Below are positions 7,722-16,305 of a DNA stretch of 64,000 bases, piece after piece. The notes beneath the pieces were generated by a model. The model worked only from the letters and a program-made list of their open reading frames with translations. It was not told where the DNA came from and made no database searches. Origin of the DNA: Chloroflexota bacterium. Lineage in GTDB: Bacteria; Chloroflexota; UBA6077; FW602-bin22. Within the stretch, counting starts at the first letter, position 1. The number at the start of each line of letters is the position of its first letter. A program made the position numbers and the translations under genes. Location: contig SCUE01000004.1 of NCBI GenBank assembly GCA_004297775.1, positions 148,915 through 212,914 on the forward strand, given 5' to 3'.

Positions 7722-9185
7722 GTGGCATCGATGGTCGTGGCCGCAACCGAGAAATCTCTCTATATCGACGGCGAATGGCGAACGGCGCCAGGCGGTAAGA
7801 TATTTGCCGTCAACAATCCGGCAACCGGGAAGAAACTGGCCGATGTCGCCGACGGCGGGGTCGAGCAAGCTCGTCAGGCGATCGAGGCGGCGCACGCCGC
7901 GTTTCCATCCTGGTCCGCCACGACGGCCGACCGCCGCGCGGTCCTCCTGACGAAGGCCGCCGCGCTCATGATGGAGCGGCTCGACCATCTTGCGGCCGTT
8001 CTCACCAGCGAGAACGGGAAACCGCTGGCCGAGTCACGCGGCGAGGTCACGATCGGCGCCGGATTCCTGCAATGGAATGCCGAGGAAGGCCGCCGCGCGT
8101 ACGGCGAGGTGGTGCCGAGCACGGCGGCCGATCGTCGCGTCCTGACATTCCGCCAACCGGTCGGCGTCGTGGCGGCGATTACGCCGTGGAATTTCCCGTT
8201 CAGCATGGTGACGCGCAAACTCGGTCCGGCGCTCGCGGCGGGGTGTACGGCGATCCTTCGTCCGGCTCGAGCGACTCCGCTCGTCGCCTTCGAGATCTTC
8301 AAGATACTCGACGAGGTCGGTTTTCCGCGGGGCGTCGTTAATCTCCTGACCGGGATCGATTCGGCCGGCGTCGGACGCGAGCTGGCGACGAACCCGCTCG
8401 TCCGAAAACTGACGTTCACCGGCTCGACCGAGGTTGGGAAGTCGCTCCTCGTCCTGGCGGCCGGCACGATCAAGCGCGTTTCGCTCGAGCTTGGCGGTCA
8501 TGCGCCGTCGATCGTGTTCGACGATGCCGATCTCGAAAAGGCCGCCACCGCCGTCGTCGCATCGCGCTTTCGCAACGCGGGGCAGACCTGCATCTGCACG
8601 AATCGTGTCTACGTCCAGAACTCGATCGCGGCCGCCTTCCAGGCGAAGGTGGCCGCGATCGCCGGTGCGATGAAGGTCGGAAACGGCGCCGACGCCGGTG
8701 TGCAGATCGGCCCGCTCATCGATGCCCGCGCCTACGCCAAGGTCGAGGACCACGTCGCCGATGCGGTTGGCCAGGGCGCTCGCATCCTGACCGGAGGTCG
8801 GCCGGCACAGCCAGGGCCCGGACTGAGCGGCCACTTCTACGAGCCGACCGTTCTCTCCGGCGCGACGCACAAGATGAAGGTGATGTACGAGGAGACGTTC
8901 GGTCCCGTTCTGCCCATCGCGACGTTCGAAACCGAGGACGAAGCGATTCGCCTGGCGAACGACACACCCTTCGGCCTGGCGGCGTACTTCTACGCGCGCG
9001 ACATCGGGCGAGTATTCCGCGTCTCAGAGCGGCTCGACTACGGCATCATCGGCGCCAACGACCCGGTGCCGGTTGGACCGCACATCCCGTTCGGCGGCTA
9101 CAAAGAGAGCGGCCTCGGCCGGGAGAACGGCTCAGACGGCATCTACCATTTCCTCGAAACGAAGGCCGTTTCGATCGGCATCTAG
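7722..9185 (+). CDS. NAD(P)-dependent aldehyde dehydrogenase, succinate-semialdehyde dehydrogenase-like
   Basis: A 487-residue aldehyde dehydrogenase. Catalytic residues are present: N157 in PWNFPF, E256 in LELGGHAPS and the nucleophile C290 in GQTCICTNR, which resembles GabD proteins. The conserved lysine that normally precedes Pro-Ala in the cofactor site is replaced: residues 177-182 read AILRPA, with R180 in place of Lys. The GTG at 7722 has GTCGGGAGG at 7705-7713 at good spacing, and TACAAT at 7687-7692 is a likely -10 box. It oxidises an aldehyde, possibly succinate semialdehyde, to the acid. No 4-aminobutyrate genes are adjacent. Confidence 0.9.
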   Translation: MASMVVAATEKSLYIDGEWRTAPGGKIFAVNNPATGKKLADVADGGVEQARQAIEAAHAAFPSWSATTADRRAVLLTKAAALMMERLDHLAAVLTSENGKPLAESRGEVTIGAGFLQWNAEEGRRAYGEVVPSTAADRRVLTFRQPVGVVAAITPWNFPFSMVTRKLGPALAAGCTAILRPARATPLVAFEIFKILDEVGFPRGVVNLLTGIDSAGVGRELATNPLVRKLTFTGSTEVGKSLLVLAAGTIKRVSLELGGHAPSIVFDDADLEKAATAVVASRFRNAGQTCICTNRVYVQNSIAAAFQAKVAAIAGAMKVGNGADAGVQIGPLIDARAYAKVEDHVADAVGQGARILTGGRPAQPGPGLSGHFYEPTVLSGATHKMKVMYEETFGPVLPIATFETEDEAIRLANDTPFGLAAYFYARDIGRVFRVSERLDYGIIGANDPVPVGPHIPFGGYKESGLGRENGSDGIYHFLETKAVSIGI

Positions 9186-9208
9186 CCGACTGACGGAGAG
9201 CTGCCGCG

Positions 9209-10282
9209 GTGACTGATCTCGGCGGCTCTCATTCCTGGCTACGTGACGCGGCTGGCGGGGTCGAGCGCGCCCACGGCGGGGCTCTGGCCGCGCGTTCCCG
9301 ACCCTCCGACGACGATCTCGCCACGGTCCGAGGTTTCCCGGTCGCCGAGCGCCAGAGCATCGGACCTCGCATCGAACGCGTTCGCTTTGGGGTGGCGCCG
9401 CCAGCAACAGCCATCCTGAAGAGCGGCGGCTTCTGGCGCGGCGCGCGCGAGTCGATCCTCTACGAGTCTGGCTTGCTGGATTTCGCGATCGACGGCGCGC
9501 CGCGATTCCTCGGCTCCGGCGCCGGCGCGTGGATTCTCATCGAGGATTGCGATGCGACCCGTCGACCAGACCTGGCGTCACAACAAGACGTACGAGCGGT
9601 CTTCCAGCGGCTGGCGAGCATCCACGCGCACCACCGGAACCTTTACGAGCGTATCGACGAGATCACGCGCGAGTCTCTCGCCTCGGCGCCGCTCACAATG
9701 GCTTCGCCGTGCGACGCGATCGACCGCGCGGACGATCTTACCGAAATGGTCGTCGCGGCGAGCCGTTCCCGGCAGACCTGGGAGATTGGCGCGCGCGAGG
9801 TGGCCGCGCTCGACTCGATTCGCGAGTGGGCGCGTGGGCCGTTCGGCGTGACGCTGGCCGATGCCGAGACGACGCTGCTGCACGGCGACTACCAGGTCGG
9901 AAACTGGCTGATCGACGCGGCCGAAGAGGTCCGGGTCATCGATTGGGAGTTGGCGGCGGTCGGACCCGGAATCCTCGACCTCCAGTTTGTCGACGTCGAC
10001 GGTCGATGGTCGGTCTTCGCTCCGTCCGGTGACGACGCGCTCATCGCGCTGGACGCCTATTGCCAGCGCTGCTCCGACCTTCACGCCGCCGTGCCGCGCG
10101 ATCCGGTCGCGGCGGCGCGCGACGCCGTCACGTGGGGCGCGATCGCTGGCGCGCGGGCGCGATTGGCCGACTTCAGGTCGGGCGAGGGCAAGACGCGCGG
10201 CAATCGCGCCGAGATTCCGGGACAGGTCGTCGACCTGATCGCGATCAGCGAAAGGGGAGCAAGGCGTCGTCTGGGCCTCTGA
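9209..10282 (+). CDS. APH/choline-kinase-fold phosphotransferase
   Basis: A 357-residue protein of the aminoglycoside phosphotransferase enzyme family. The Brenner-type catalytic motif is LLHGDYQVGNWLI and the metal-binding motif is VRVIDWELAAVGP. It phosphorylates a hydroxylated small molecule using ATP. Chromosomal members more often act on choline, sugars, homoserine or macrolides than on aminoglycosides, so it should not be read as a resistance gene. The GTG at 9209 has GGAGAG upstream, and it may share a transcript with the aldehyde dehydrogenase. Its last 38 bp overlap the convergent OpgC-like gene. Confidence 0.85.
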   Translation: MTDLGGSHSWLRDAAGGVERAHGGALAARSRPSDDDLATVRGFPVAERQSIGPRIERVRFGVAPPATAILKSGGFWRGARESILYESGLLDFAIDGAPRFLGSGAGAWILIEDCDATRRPDLASQQDVRAVFQRLASIHAHHRNLYERIDEITRESLASAPLTMASPCDAIDRADDLTEMVVAASRSRQTWEIGAREVAALDSIREWARGPFGVTLADAETTLLHGDYQVGNWLIDAAEEVRVIDWELAAVGPGILDLQFVDVDGRWSVFAPSGDDALIALDAYCQRCSDLHAAVPRDPVAAARDAVTWGAIAGARARLADFRSGEGKTRGNRAEIPGQVVDLIAISERGARRRLGL

Positions 10283-12371
10283 CGGACTGTCGTCGTGGCT
10301 CAACGGGTGGCAGGAATGGTCCGGAGCTCATCGAATCGACGATGAACTGGACGATCCGCGAGCGGGCGTCGGCGGTCATTTCATGGCCCGCGTCGGGCAC
10401 GATAACGTACCGCGTGTCGTTGCCGTCGCGCATGAGCACGCGCGCCAGTGTCGCCGCCCGCTCGACTCGCGTCGCGCCGAGGAACTTGTCCCAGGCGCGC
10501 GACGTGGTCGCGGTGTCGGTATCGCGTTCGCCGACACCGATCCAGAACCGAATGCGTCGGAGGGCGTCGACGTTGATCGATCGTCCGACCGCCGCGCTCA
10601 TGTCGCGCACGCCGAACGGAAATTGCGGATCCTCAGCGATGTCATTCATCGGGGGAAGCGTGTAGCCGCCGCCGCCCAGGAGCGCGACCGCGCGCGTCTC
10701 GGGGGCGTAGGTGAGCGCGTAGCGCTGCGCGAGCGACGCGCCGCGCCCGAAGCCAAAGATGGTGACACGGCGCCGCAGTCGAAGATTCGCGTCGTGCGCG
10801 ACATCCTCGACGATCTCTCGAAGTCCGCGAATCAATCCGGGTGACTCGGCGGCGATGACGGCGGGATCCAGGCTGTCGTCCTGATACTCGATGCGCGGCG
10901 CGATGAGGAACCAACCGTATTTGTCGGCCGCCTCGATGAAGTCGCGGGCGAGCGCATCCGGCTCACCTTCTTCATCCGCCAGGACGATCACGATCGGCAG
11001 AGGTTGGCGCGCGGCGGCGTCCGGTGGCGCGTGGACGAGCACGCGCGGCCGCGCGAACGATGCCTGATCGGCCGGTAGTGCCACAAATCCGGGCAACGTC
11101 GGAACATCGAATGGTTGCGAGGCGACCACCAGCGCCAGCACCCCAGCGACGCCCAGTCGCGCCGCGCGGTCGAGCCAGGACGACGCCGGGAACCATACGG
11201 GGCCGGCGCTGAGCAGCCGCCCGAGGGCGCTTCGACCCGAGGTAACGAGCCAGAGCGACGCCAGTCCAATCGTCTGGAGCCCGATGCCAACCGCGAGGGT
11301 ATTCGCGTCGGTCAACCATTCCGCGCGCGCGGCCAACAAGACGACGATAAGCGCGAGGTGGACGACATAGGCGAATAGCGCGTTCTGTCCGAACGGGATC
11401 AAGAGCCAGCCGATCGCGGCACTCAGGGGACGCCAGAAGTAGTGGATGATCGAAAACGCGAGTGAGAAAAACACTGCGCTCGCGAAGAGGCGCGCCGGCG
11501 GTAGATTCCACTTGGCGAACGCGGCCGTGATCGCCGCGCCGACATCCGGCACGTAGCCATCGAGCAGCCAGGTCGAATGCCAGAACCAGATGAACGCAAT
11601 CGCCGCGAGCACGAGCATCGCCTGTCCGCGTGGAGCGCTCAGGAAACTCAACCGGCGAGTGACGGTGTCTCGATACCAGCCGACCGCAAGCCCGATGACG
11701 AAGAGGAATTGCCAGGCCGCGATGTAGTAGAAGCCGCCCTCGGCCGGCCACGGCAAGGAAATCGGCCAGAACTGATGGATCGTCCAGATCGCGCCGCTTA
11801 CGCCGAATACGAACCAAGGTCGATGACGCGCGAAGCCGAGGAAGACGCTTGGCGCAAGTGCGACGAGCACGACGTACAGATTCAGAACGTCGACCAGATA
11901 GTAGGATGATGAGAACGACAAAACGCGTGGGATTTCGACCCTCGGGTCGAAGTTGGCCGCCCACGGTAGGCCAAGGCGCGCCGAGAGCCACATGTACCCC
12001 AAGGTCACGACCACCGTGATCGCGGCTAGCTGGGCGACCCGCCTTCCGGCCTTGCGAAGCACCGCCGCGGCACCATCCCGTTCCGCGATCGGCCGATAGA
12101 CGACGCCCATGACGACTGCCGAGAGAAAGAGGAATCCCTCGGCGGCCGATGTGAAGAATCGATTCCCGCCCGTGAACCAGTAGTACGGCGTGTTGATGTC
12201 AAGGTGATCGACCAGCATGGCGAAAACGCAGTACCCGCGCAGCAGATCGAGCCGCAGGTCTCGCCGCGAGACAGCGCGATACGTCCAGAGGCGGATTCGA
12301 TCGCGCACCAGACGAGGAGCATCGGCGCTGAAAGCGCAACGACGCGGGAGCCGGAAGGGCGTCACCGGCAT
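10245..12371 (-). CDS. OpgC-like membrane acyltransferase fused to an alpha/beta-hydrolase domain lacking its nucleophile
   Basis: A 708-residue fusion. Residues 38 to about 420 form an OpgC-type integral membrane domain (RLDLLRGYCVFAMLVDHL near the N-terminus, about ten TM segments); OpgC proteins transfer succinyl groups to periplasmic glucans. Residues about 440-690 resemble a PHB-depolymerase/esterase-like alpha/beta hydrolase. The nucleophile elbow, normally GFSxG, reads FGFGRGAS, with Gly at position 542 in place of Ser. The C-terminal His of DAGHEM (H663) remains. The hydrolase part may therefore bind rather than cut its ligand. A GATACT -10 box 8 nt before the ATG suggests leaderless transcription. 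Its 3' end overlaps the APH-fold gene. Confidence 0.82.
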   Translation of the reverse strand: MPVTPFRLPRRCAFSADAPRLVRDRIRLWTYRAVSRRDLRLDLLRGYCVFAMLVDHLDINTPYYWFTGGNRFFTSAAEGFLFLSAVVMGVVYRPIAERDGAAAVLRKAGRRVAQLAAITVVVTLGYMWLSARLGLPWAANFDPRVEIPRVLSFSSSYYLVDVLNLYVVLVALAPSVFLGFARHRPWFVFGVSGAIWTIHQFWPISLPWPAEGGFYYIAAWQFLFVIGLAVGWYRDTVTRRLSFLSAPRGQAMLVLAAIAFIWFWHSTWLLDGYVPDVGAAITAAFAKWNLPPARLFASAVFFSLAFSIIHYFWRPLSAAIGWLLIPFGQNALFAYVVHLALIVVLLAARAEWLTDANTLAVGIGLQTIGLASLWLVTSGRSALGRLLSAGPVWFPASSWLDRAARLGVAGVLALVVASQPFDVPTLPGFVALPADQASFARPRVLVHAPPDAAARQPLPIVIVLADEEGEPDALARDFIEAADKYGWFLIAPRIEYQDDSLDPAVIAAESPGLIRGLREIVEDVAHDANLRLRRRVTIFGFGRGASLAQRYALTYAPETRAVALLGGGGYTLPPMNDIAEDPQFPFGVRDMSAAVGRSINVDALRRIRFWIGVGERDTDTATTSRAWDKFLGATRVERAATLARVLMRDGNDTRYVIVPDAGHEMTADARSRIVQFIVDSMSSGPFLPPVEPRRQSVRGPDDALLPFR

Positions 12372-12496
12372 GCGAACAGAGTATCAGACGCGATACCACG
12401 GAAAGGCCAACACGACGGCCGCCGGTCAGCGCTGGCGACGCGCGTCAGCCCGCCGCGATGGCCTCAGGCGTGACGGAACGCAGTGCCAGCCGCCGA

Positions 12497-13459
12497 TTAG
12501 GCGAGATATGCCTTCAGGCGGCGCACGACCGGATCGTCGCGCAATCGCGCCAGCGCCTGCGCCTCGATCTGGCGCGCACGTTCACGTGTGACACCAAGAG
12601 CCTTGCCAGCTTCCTCGAGGGAGTGCGCGCGCTCGTAGCCGATGCCGAACCGGAGCGCAAGGACCGTCATCTCACGCGAACCGAGCTGGCTCAAGGCGCG
12701 CCGCACATCTTCGAGCAGACAGAGATGCTCGGCCTGCTCGTCGGGAGGCTGTCCTTTATCGGCCACGACATCGCCGAGCGTCGCGTCGTCCTCGCCGAGC
12801 GGCCGTTCCAGCGATACCGGCTGCTGCGTCGCGCGGAGCGCGTCCTCGACCTGCGTGACGGTGAGACTCAACTCGGCAGCCGTTTCCGCCGGGGTCGGAC
12901 GGCGACCGAGACGGAGGCGCATCTCCTCCTCAGCGCGAGCGATCTGGCCGATGCGTCCAACCATATGAACCGGAACGCGGACGACCCGTGCGTCGTCCAT
13001 CAGTGAACGCCCGACCGCCTGGCGGACCCACCACGTCGCGTAGGTGGAGAAGCGATATCCCTTCTCGGGATCGAATTTCTCGGCCGCGCGACGCAGCCCG
13101 AGCGCGCCTTCCTGAATAAGGTCTTCGAGGGGCAAGCCACGCCCGCGGTACTTCCGAGCGACCGAAATGACGAGGCGCATGTTCTCTTCGACGAGTCGAT
13201 CGTGTGCCTGGCGCGGAGTGGGACGCGGGTCGCCAGGAGGCGGCACCAACACGCGCTCGCCACGCATGCGACGGGCCAACGTCCACTCCTGCTCCGCCGT
13301 CAGCAGGGGGCCGCGTGGAATATCTCGGAGGAGAAGCGCCAGCGCGTCGAGATCACCTGGCTCATCGTCGGCTGGCACATGGTGGGGCGGCGGCGCAATT
13401 CTGATCTCTGGCGCGATCGCGATGTCGACCGCTCGTTCGGTCAGGACACTCTCTGTCAT
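12497..13459 (-). CDS. RNA polymerase sigma-70 family factor (group 2-like)
   Basis: A 320-residue primary-type sigma factor without the long region 1.1. It has region 1.2 (DLDALALLLRDIPRGPLLTA), region 2 with DLIQEGALGLRRAAEKFDP and YRFSTYATWWVRQA for core binding and -10 recognition, region 3, and region 4 with VTRERARQIEAQALARLR for -35 recognition. The short acidic N-terminus and the lack of a large spacer suggest an alternative, non-essential paralogue of RpoD rather than the housekeeping factor. AGGAGAG lies just upstream of the ATG. No anti-sigma gene is adjacent. Confidence 0.92.
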   Translation of the reverse strand: MTESVLTERAVDIAIAPEIRIAPPPHHVPADDEPGDLDALALLLRDIPRGPLLTAEQEWTLARRMRGERVLVPPPGDPRPTPRQAHDRLVEENMRLVISVARKYRGRGLPLEDLIQEGALGLRRAAEKFDPEKGYRFSTYATWWVRQAVGRSLMDDARVVRVPVHMVGRIGQIARAEEEMRLRLGRRPTPAETAAELSLTVTQVEDALRATQQPVSLERPLGEDDATLGDVVADKGQPPDEQAEHLCLLEDVRRALSQLGSREMTVLALRFGIGYERAHSLEEAGKALGVTRERARQIEAQALARLRDDPVVRRLKAYLA

Positions 13460-13805
13460 CGCTCTCCTGGGCAGAGTGAACTAGGGACCGGCAACACGCC
13501 CAGCCACGCGCACCGCCGAATGGGACCAAGTCACGCGACCCCGTTGCGCAACACGCAATCGATCTGCCGCGACGTATTTCTTGGCACGAATAGTACGGCC
13601 TGAACGATCGGATTTCTAGTCCCGAATTCACGAAGAAATGTGCAATGTTATGTCACATTGTGCAATCGGTTATGTTTACTGACAGTCATTATTGTCTATC
13701 TATTCTCAGCCAGTCGTGTCGATTCCGGCCTCGGCTCGACTGATGCCGGTCGCGAATCGGGCAATTCGCGCCGCTCCCATCCAGGCACTTTACAATCGCG
13801 CCGCG
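13460..13805. promoter_or_regulatory. 346-bp divergent intergenic region with AT-rich repeat cluster
   Basis: The sigma gene and the ATP-grasp operon diverge here and no gene is supported between them. It holds a 10-bp palindrome GTTGCGCAAC (13543-13552). It also holds an AT-rich core at about 13565-13720 with two direct repeats TGTGCAAT (13639-13646 and 13659-13666), each soon followed by GTTATG, and an inverted repeat CAATGT-N6-ACATTG inside the same stretch. The 20-bp offset of the direct repeats is close to two helical turns, as for binding sites on one face of DNA. Confidence 0.5.
13791..13796 (+). promoter_or_regulatory. -10 box of a probable leaderless promoter (ATP-grasp operon)
   Basis: TACAAT ends 9 nt before the ATG at 13806, so transcription should start at or within a few bases of the start codon. 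The absence of a Shine-Dalgarno sequence agrees with this. Confidence 0.5.
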
Positions 13806-15311
13806 ATGAACGAGCGACCGGCCCGCGAGGCGCCGGCGACGGAAGCGGGTCACCTCGCCGCGAGCATCGCCGCATATCGATCCGACGACTTCTACGACGA
13901 AGCGTTCAGCGCACCGGGTGTGCCGCGTCCGCACTATCGGAACCTGATTCAGACGCTCGCGGCGATCCCCGACTCCGAAGTGCGTGACCGTCGCGCTCGG
14001 ATCGAGCAAGCGTTCATGAATCAAGGCGTCACGTTCACGATCTATCGCGACGACGCCGGAACCGAGCGTGTCTTGCCCTTCGATCCGATGCCACGGATCG
14101 TCACGCGCCGCAAGTGGGAGCGAATCGAGGCCGGTCTCCGCCAGCGCGTTTGGGCGTTGAACGAATTCATCGACGATATCTACCACGGTCAGCGCATCCT
14201 GGCCGACGGCACGATCCCGGCCGACCTCGTCCTCTCCGCCCCCAACTTCCGGCCCGAGTTCATGGGGTTCGATGTCCCGAAGCGTGTGTACATCCACATC
14301 GTCGGGTCCGACCTCATTCGCGACGAAAACGGCGATATCTACGTCCTCGAAGACAACCTGCGAACGCCCTCGGGCGTCAGTTACGTCCTGGCAAATCGTC
14401 AGGTCATGAAGTGGATCTTCCCCGCCCTGTTCTCGGTGCACAACGTTCGACCAGTCGAGTTCTATCCGCAGGACCTACTGCATACGCTGCGCCACGTCTC
14501 GCCCGGCGGCCGGGAAGATCCGACGATTGCGCTCCTAACACCCGGTATCTACAACTCGGCCTACTTCGAGCACACCTACCTGGCCAAGGCGATGGGCATC
14601 GAGCTTGTCGAGGGTCAGGACTTGATCGTAGATGACGGCATCGTCTATATGCGCACGACGCGCGGGCCCCGCCGAATCGACGTTCTCTACCGCCGCGTCG
14701 ACGATGACTTCCTCGATACTCTAGCGTTCCGACCGGATTCACTCCTGGGAGCGGCTGGGATGGTCAACGCGGCGCGACTCGGCAACATCACGATCGCGAA
14801 TTCGATCGGCGTCGGGGTCGCCGATGACAAAGCGTTGTATGCCTACGTGCCCCGCATCGTCAAGTACTACACCGGGTCCGACCCGCTCCTGCCGAACGTA
14901 CCCACGTACGTCGGGGCCGATCGACTCGACCTCGCATACATCCTCGAGAATCTGCCGCGCCTCGTCATCAAGACGAGGAACGATTCGGGCGGATACGGCA
15001 TGGTCATCGGTTCCCACGCGACGCGCGCCGAGTTGGATGACGCTCGCGCACGCCTCGTGGCCGATCCGCGCAACCACATCGCTCAGCCGACCATGGCCCT
15101 GTCGACGCACCCGACATTCTCGGCCGACGGTCTGGTCGCACGGCACGTCGATCTGCGGCCGTATGTGCTCTACGGCGACGAGATACGCGTGTTGCCCGGC
15201 GGACTGACGCGAGTGGCGCTGCAAGCGGGGTCCCTGATCGTCAACTCGTCCCAGGGCGGCGGAAGCAAGGACATGTGGGTCCTGGCATCGGACTTCGATG
15301 TCGTCGATTGA
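13806..15311 (+). CDS. Circularly permuted ATP-grasp type 2 family protein
   Basis: A 501-residue protein of the circularly permuted ATP-grasp type 2 family. It includes FYDEAFSAPGVPRPHY near the N-terminus, YVLEDNLRTPSGVSYVL, the basic KTRNDSGGYGM loop and the C-terminal QGGGSKDMWVL. Members are encoded with alpha-E and transglutaminase-fold proteins, as here, and are predicted to form amide bonds in an uncharacterised peptide ligation or tagging pathway. The ATG at 13806 is preferred over ATG 13692 because the upstream part lacks conserved sequence and contains the -10 box. It overlaps the next gene by 14 bp. Confidence 0.92.
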   Translation: MNERPAREAPATEAGHLAASIAAYRSDDFYDEAFSAPGVPRPHYRNLIQTLAAIPDSEVRDRRARIEQAFMNQGVTFTIYRDDAGTERVLPFDPMPRIVTRRKWERIEAGLRQRVWALNEFIDDIYHGQRILADGTIPADLVLSAPNFRPEFMGFDVPKRVYIHIVGSDLIRDENGDIYVLEDNLRTPSGVSYVLANRQVMKWIFPALFSVHNVRPVEFYPQDLLHTLRHVSPGGREDPTIALLTPGIYNSAYFEHTYLAKAMGIELVEGQDLIVDDGIVYMRTTRGPRRIDVLYRRVDDDFLDTLAFRPDSLLGAAGMVNAARLGNITIANSIGVGVADDKALYAYVPRIVKYYTGSDPLLPNVPTYVGADRLDLAYILENLPRLVIKTRNDSGGYGMVIGSHATRAELDDARARLVADPRNHIAQPTMALSTHPTFSADGLVARHVDLRPYVLYGDEIRVLPGGLTRVALQAGSLIVNSSQGGGSKDMWVLASDFDVVD

Positions 15312-16305
15312 GCGCGGCGGACTCCTCAGTCGCGTCGCCGACACGCTCTATCTGATCGGCCGCTATCTGGAGCGCGCCGAGCACGGCGCGCGACTCCTCG
15401 ATGTTCACACGAACGTTGCGCTCGACCTGGCAGAAACGACGCCCGAGTGGCGCGAGTTGATCGCGCTCTGTCAGGACGACGGCGGCTACCCGGCTAACTG
15501 GCCGATCGACGGCCATTGGGTGGCGCGTTTCGTCGTCCACTATGAAGGAAACCGCAACTCGATCCTGGCGTGCTTATCGGTCGCGCGGGAGAACACCCGT
15601 GGCGTACGCGGCGCGATCTCGAGCGAGCTATGGGAGCAGATCAATGCTCTCCACCGGGCCGCGCGTCACGATGTCGAGACCGGTTCCTGGCTGACTCACA
15701 CCCACGCGTTCCTGCAATCCGTCAAGCAGGGTGCCCACCTTTTTCATGGCATCGCCGACGAAACGATGCTGCACGATGAAGGCGGCGCATTTCTGCGTTT
15801 GGGCAAGAACCTCGAACGAGCGGTGAACACCGCCCGGCTCGTCGCCACGAAGGCCAAGGGACTGACACGACCCGATGGCGAGCCGGATCTGGCCCGGTGC
15901 GCCGCCTTACTCAAGATGTGTAGCGGATTCGAGGCGTATCGCCGCTACTATGCCGCCCCAGTCGAACCGGTCCGCGTCATCGAGTTTCTGCTCCTGAATC
16001 AGACGTTCCCTCGATCGGCGCTCTGGTCCGTCAATCGCGCGGCTGATGAGGGTCGCGATTTGGCCCGCCAGGGCACGACCGGCCGGGCGCCAGAGAGACT
16101 CCTGGGAAGCCTGCACGCGCAACTCGCCTACGCCGGTCCCGACGATCTTGCGCCAGAGCGACTCGGCGACTTTCTGGCGCGTTTCCTCGCGCGGGCGACC
16201 GAGGTCGAGCACGCCCTGGTGGACGCGTTCTTCCCGCGCGATGGGCGACCGCGCGTCGTCGGGCGCCAGGCTTTCGCGCCGCAGCAGCAACAACAACAGC
16301 AGTGA
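15298..16305 (+). CDS. Alpha-E domain protein with poly-glutamine tail
   Basis: A 335-residue all-helical protein of the alpha-E family (SRVADTLYLIGRYLERAEHGAR at the start, LERAVNTARLVATKAKG in the middle). The family is nearly always found beside circularly permuted ATP-grasp and transglutaminase-fold genes, but its chemistry is unknown. The C-terminus ends in seven consecutive glutamines encoded by mixed CAG/CAA codons (16282-16302) directly before the stop. It overlaps the ATP-grasp gene by 14 bp and touches the next start (TGATG). Confidence 0.92.
   Translation: MSSIERGGLLSRVADTLYLIGRYLERAEHGARLLDVHTNVALDLAETTPEWRELIALCQDDGGYPANWPIDGHWVARFVVHYEGNRNSILACLSVARENTRGVRGAISSELWEQINALHRAARHDVETGSWLTHTHAFLQSVKQGAHLFHGIADETMLHDEGGAFLRLGKNLERAVNTARLVATKAKGLTRPDGEPDLARCAALLKMCSGFEAYRRYYAAPVEPVRVIEFLLLNQTFPRSALWSVNRAADEGRDLARQGTTGRAPERLLGSLHAQLAYAGPDDLAPERLGDFLARFLARATEVEHALVDAFFPRDGRPRVVGRQAFAPQQQQQQQ
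16282..16302 (+). repeat. CAG/CAA trinucleotide run encoding Gln7
   Basis: Seven in-frame CAR codons immediately precede the TGA of the alpha-E gene. It is a short microsatellite that could change length without breaking the frame. Confidence 0.95.

Noticed and set aside
9209..10282. Aminoglycoside resistance as the role of the APH-fold gene
   Set aside because: Only generic kinase motifs are visible and the context is metabolic; substrate-specific resistance features could not be shown.
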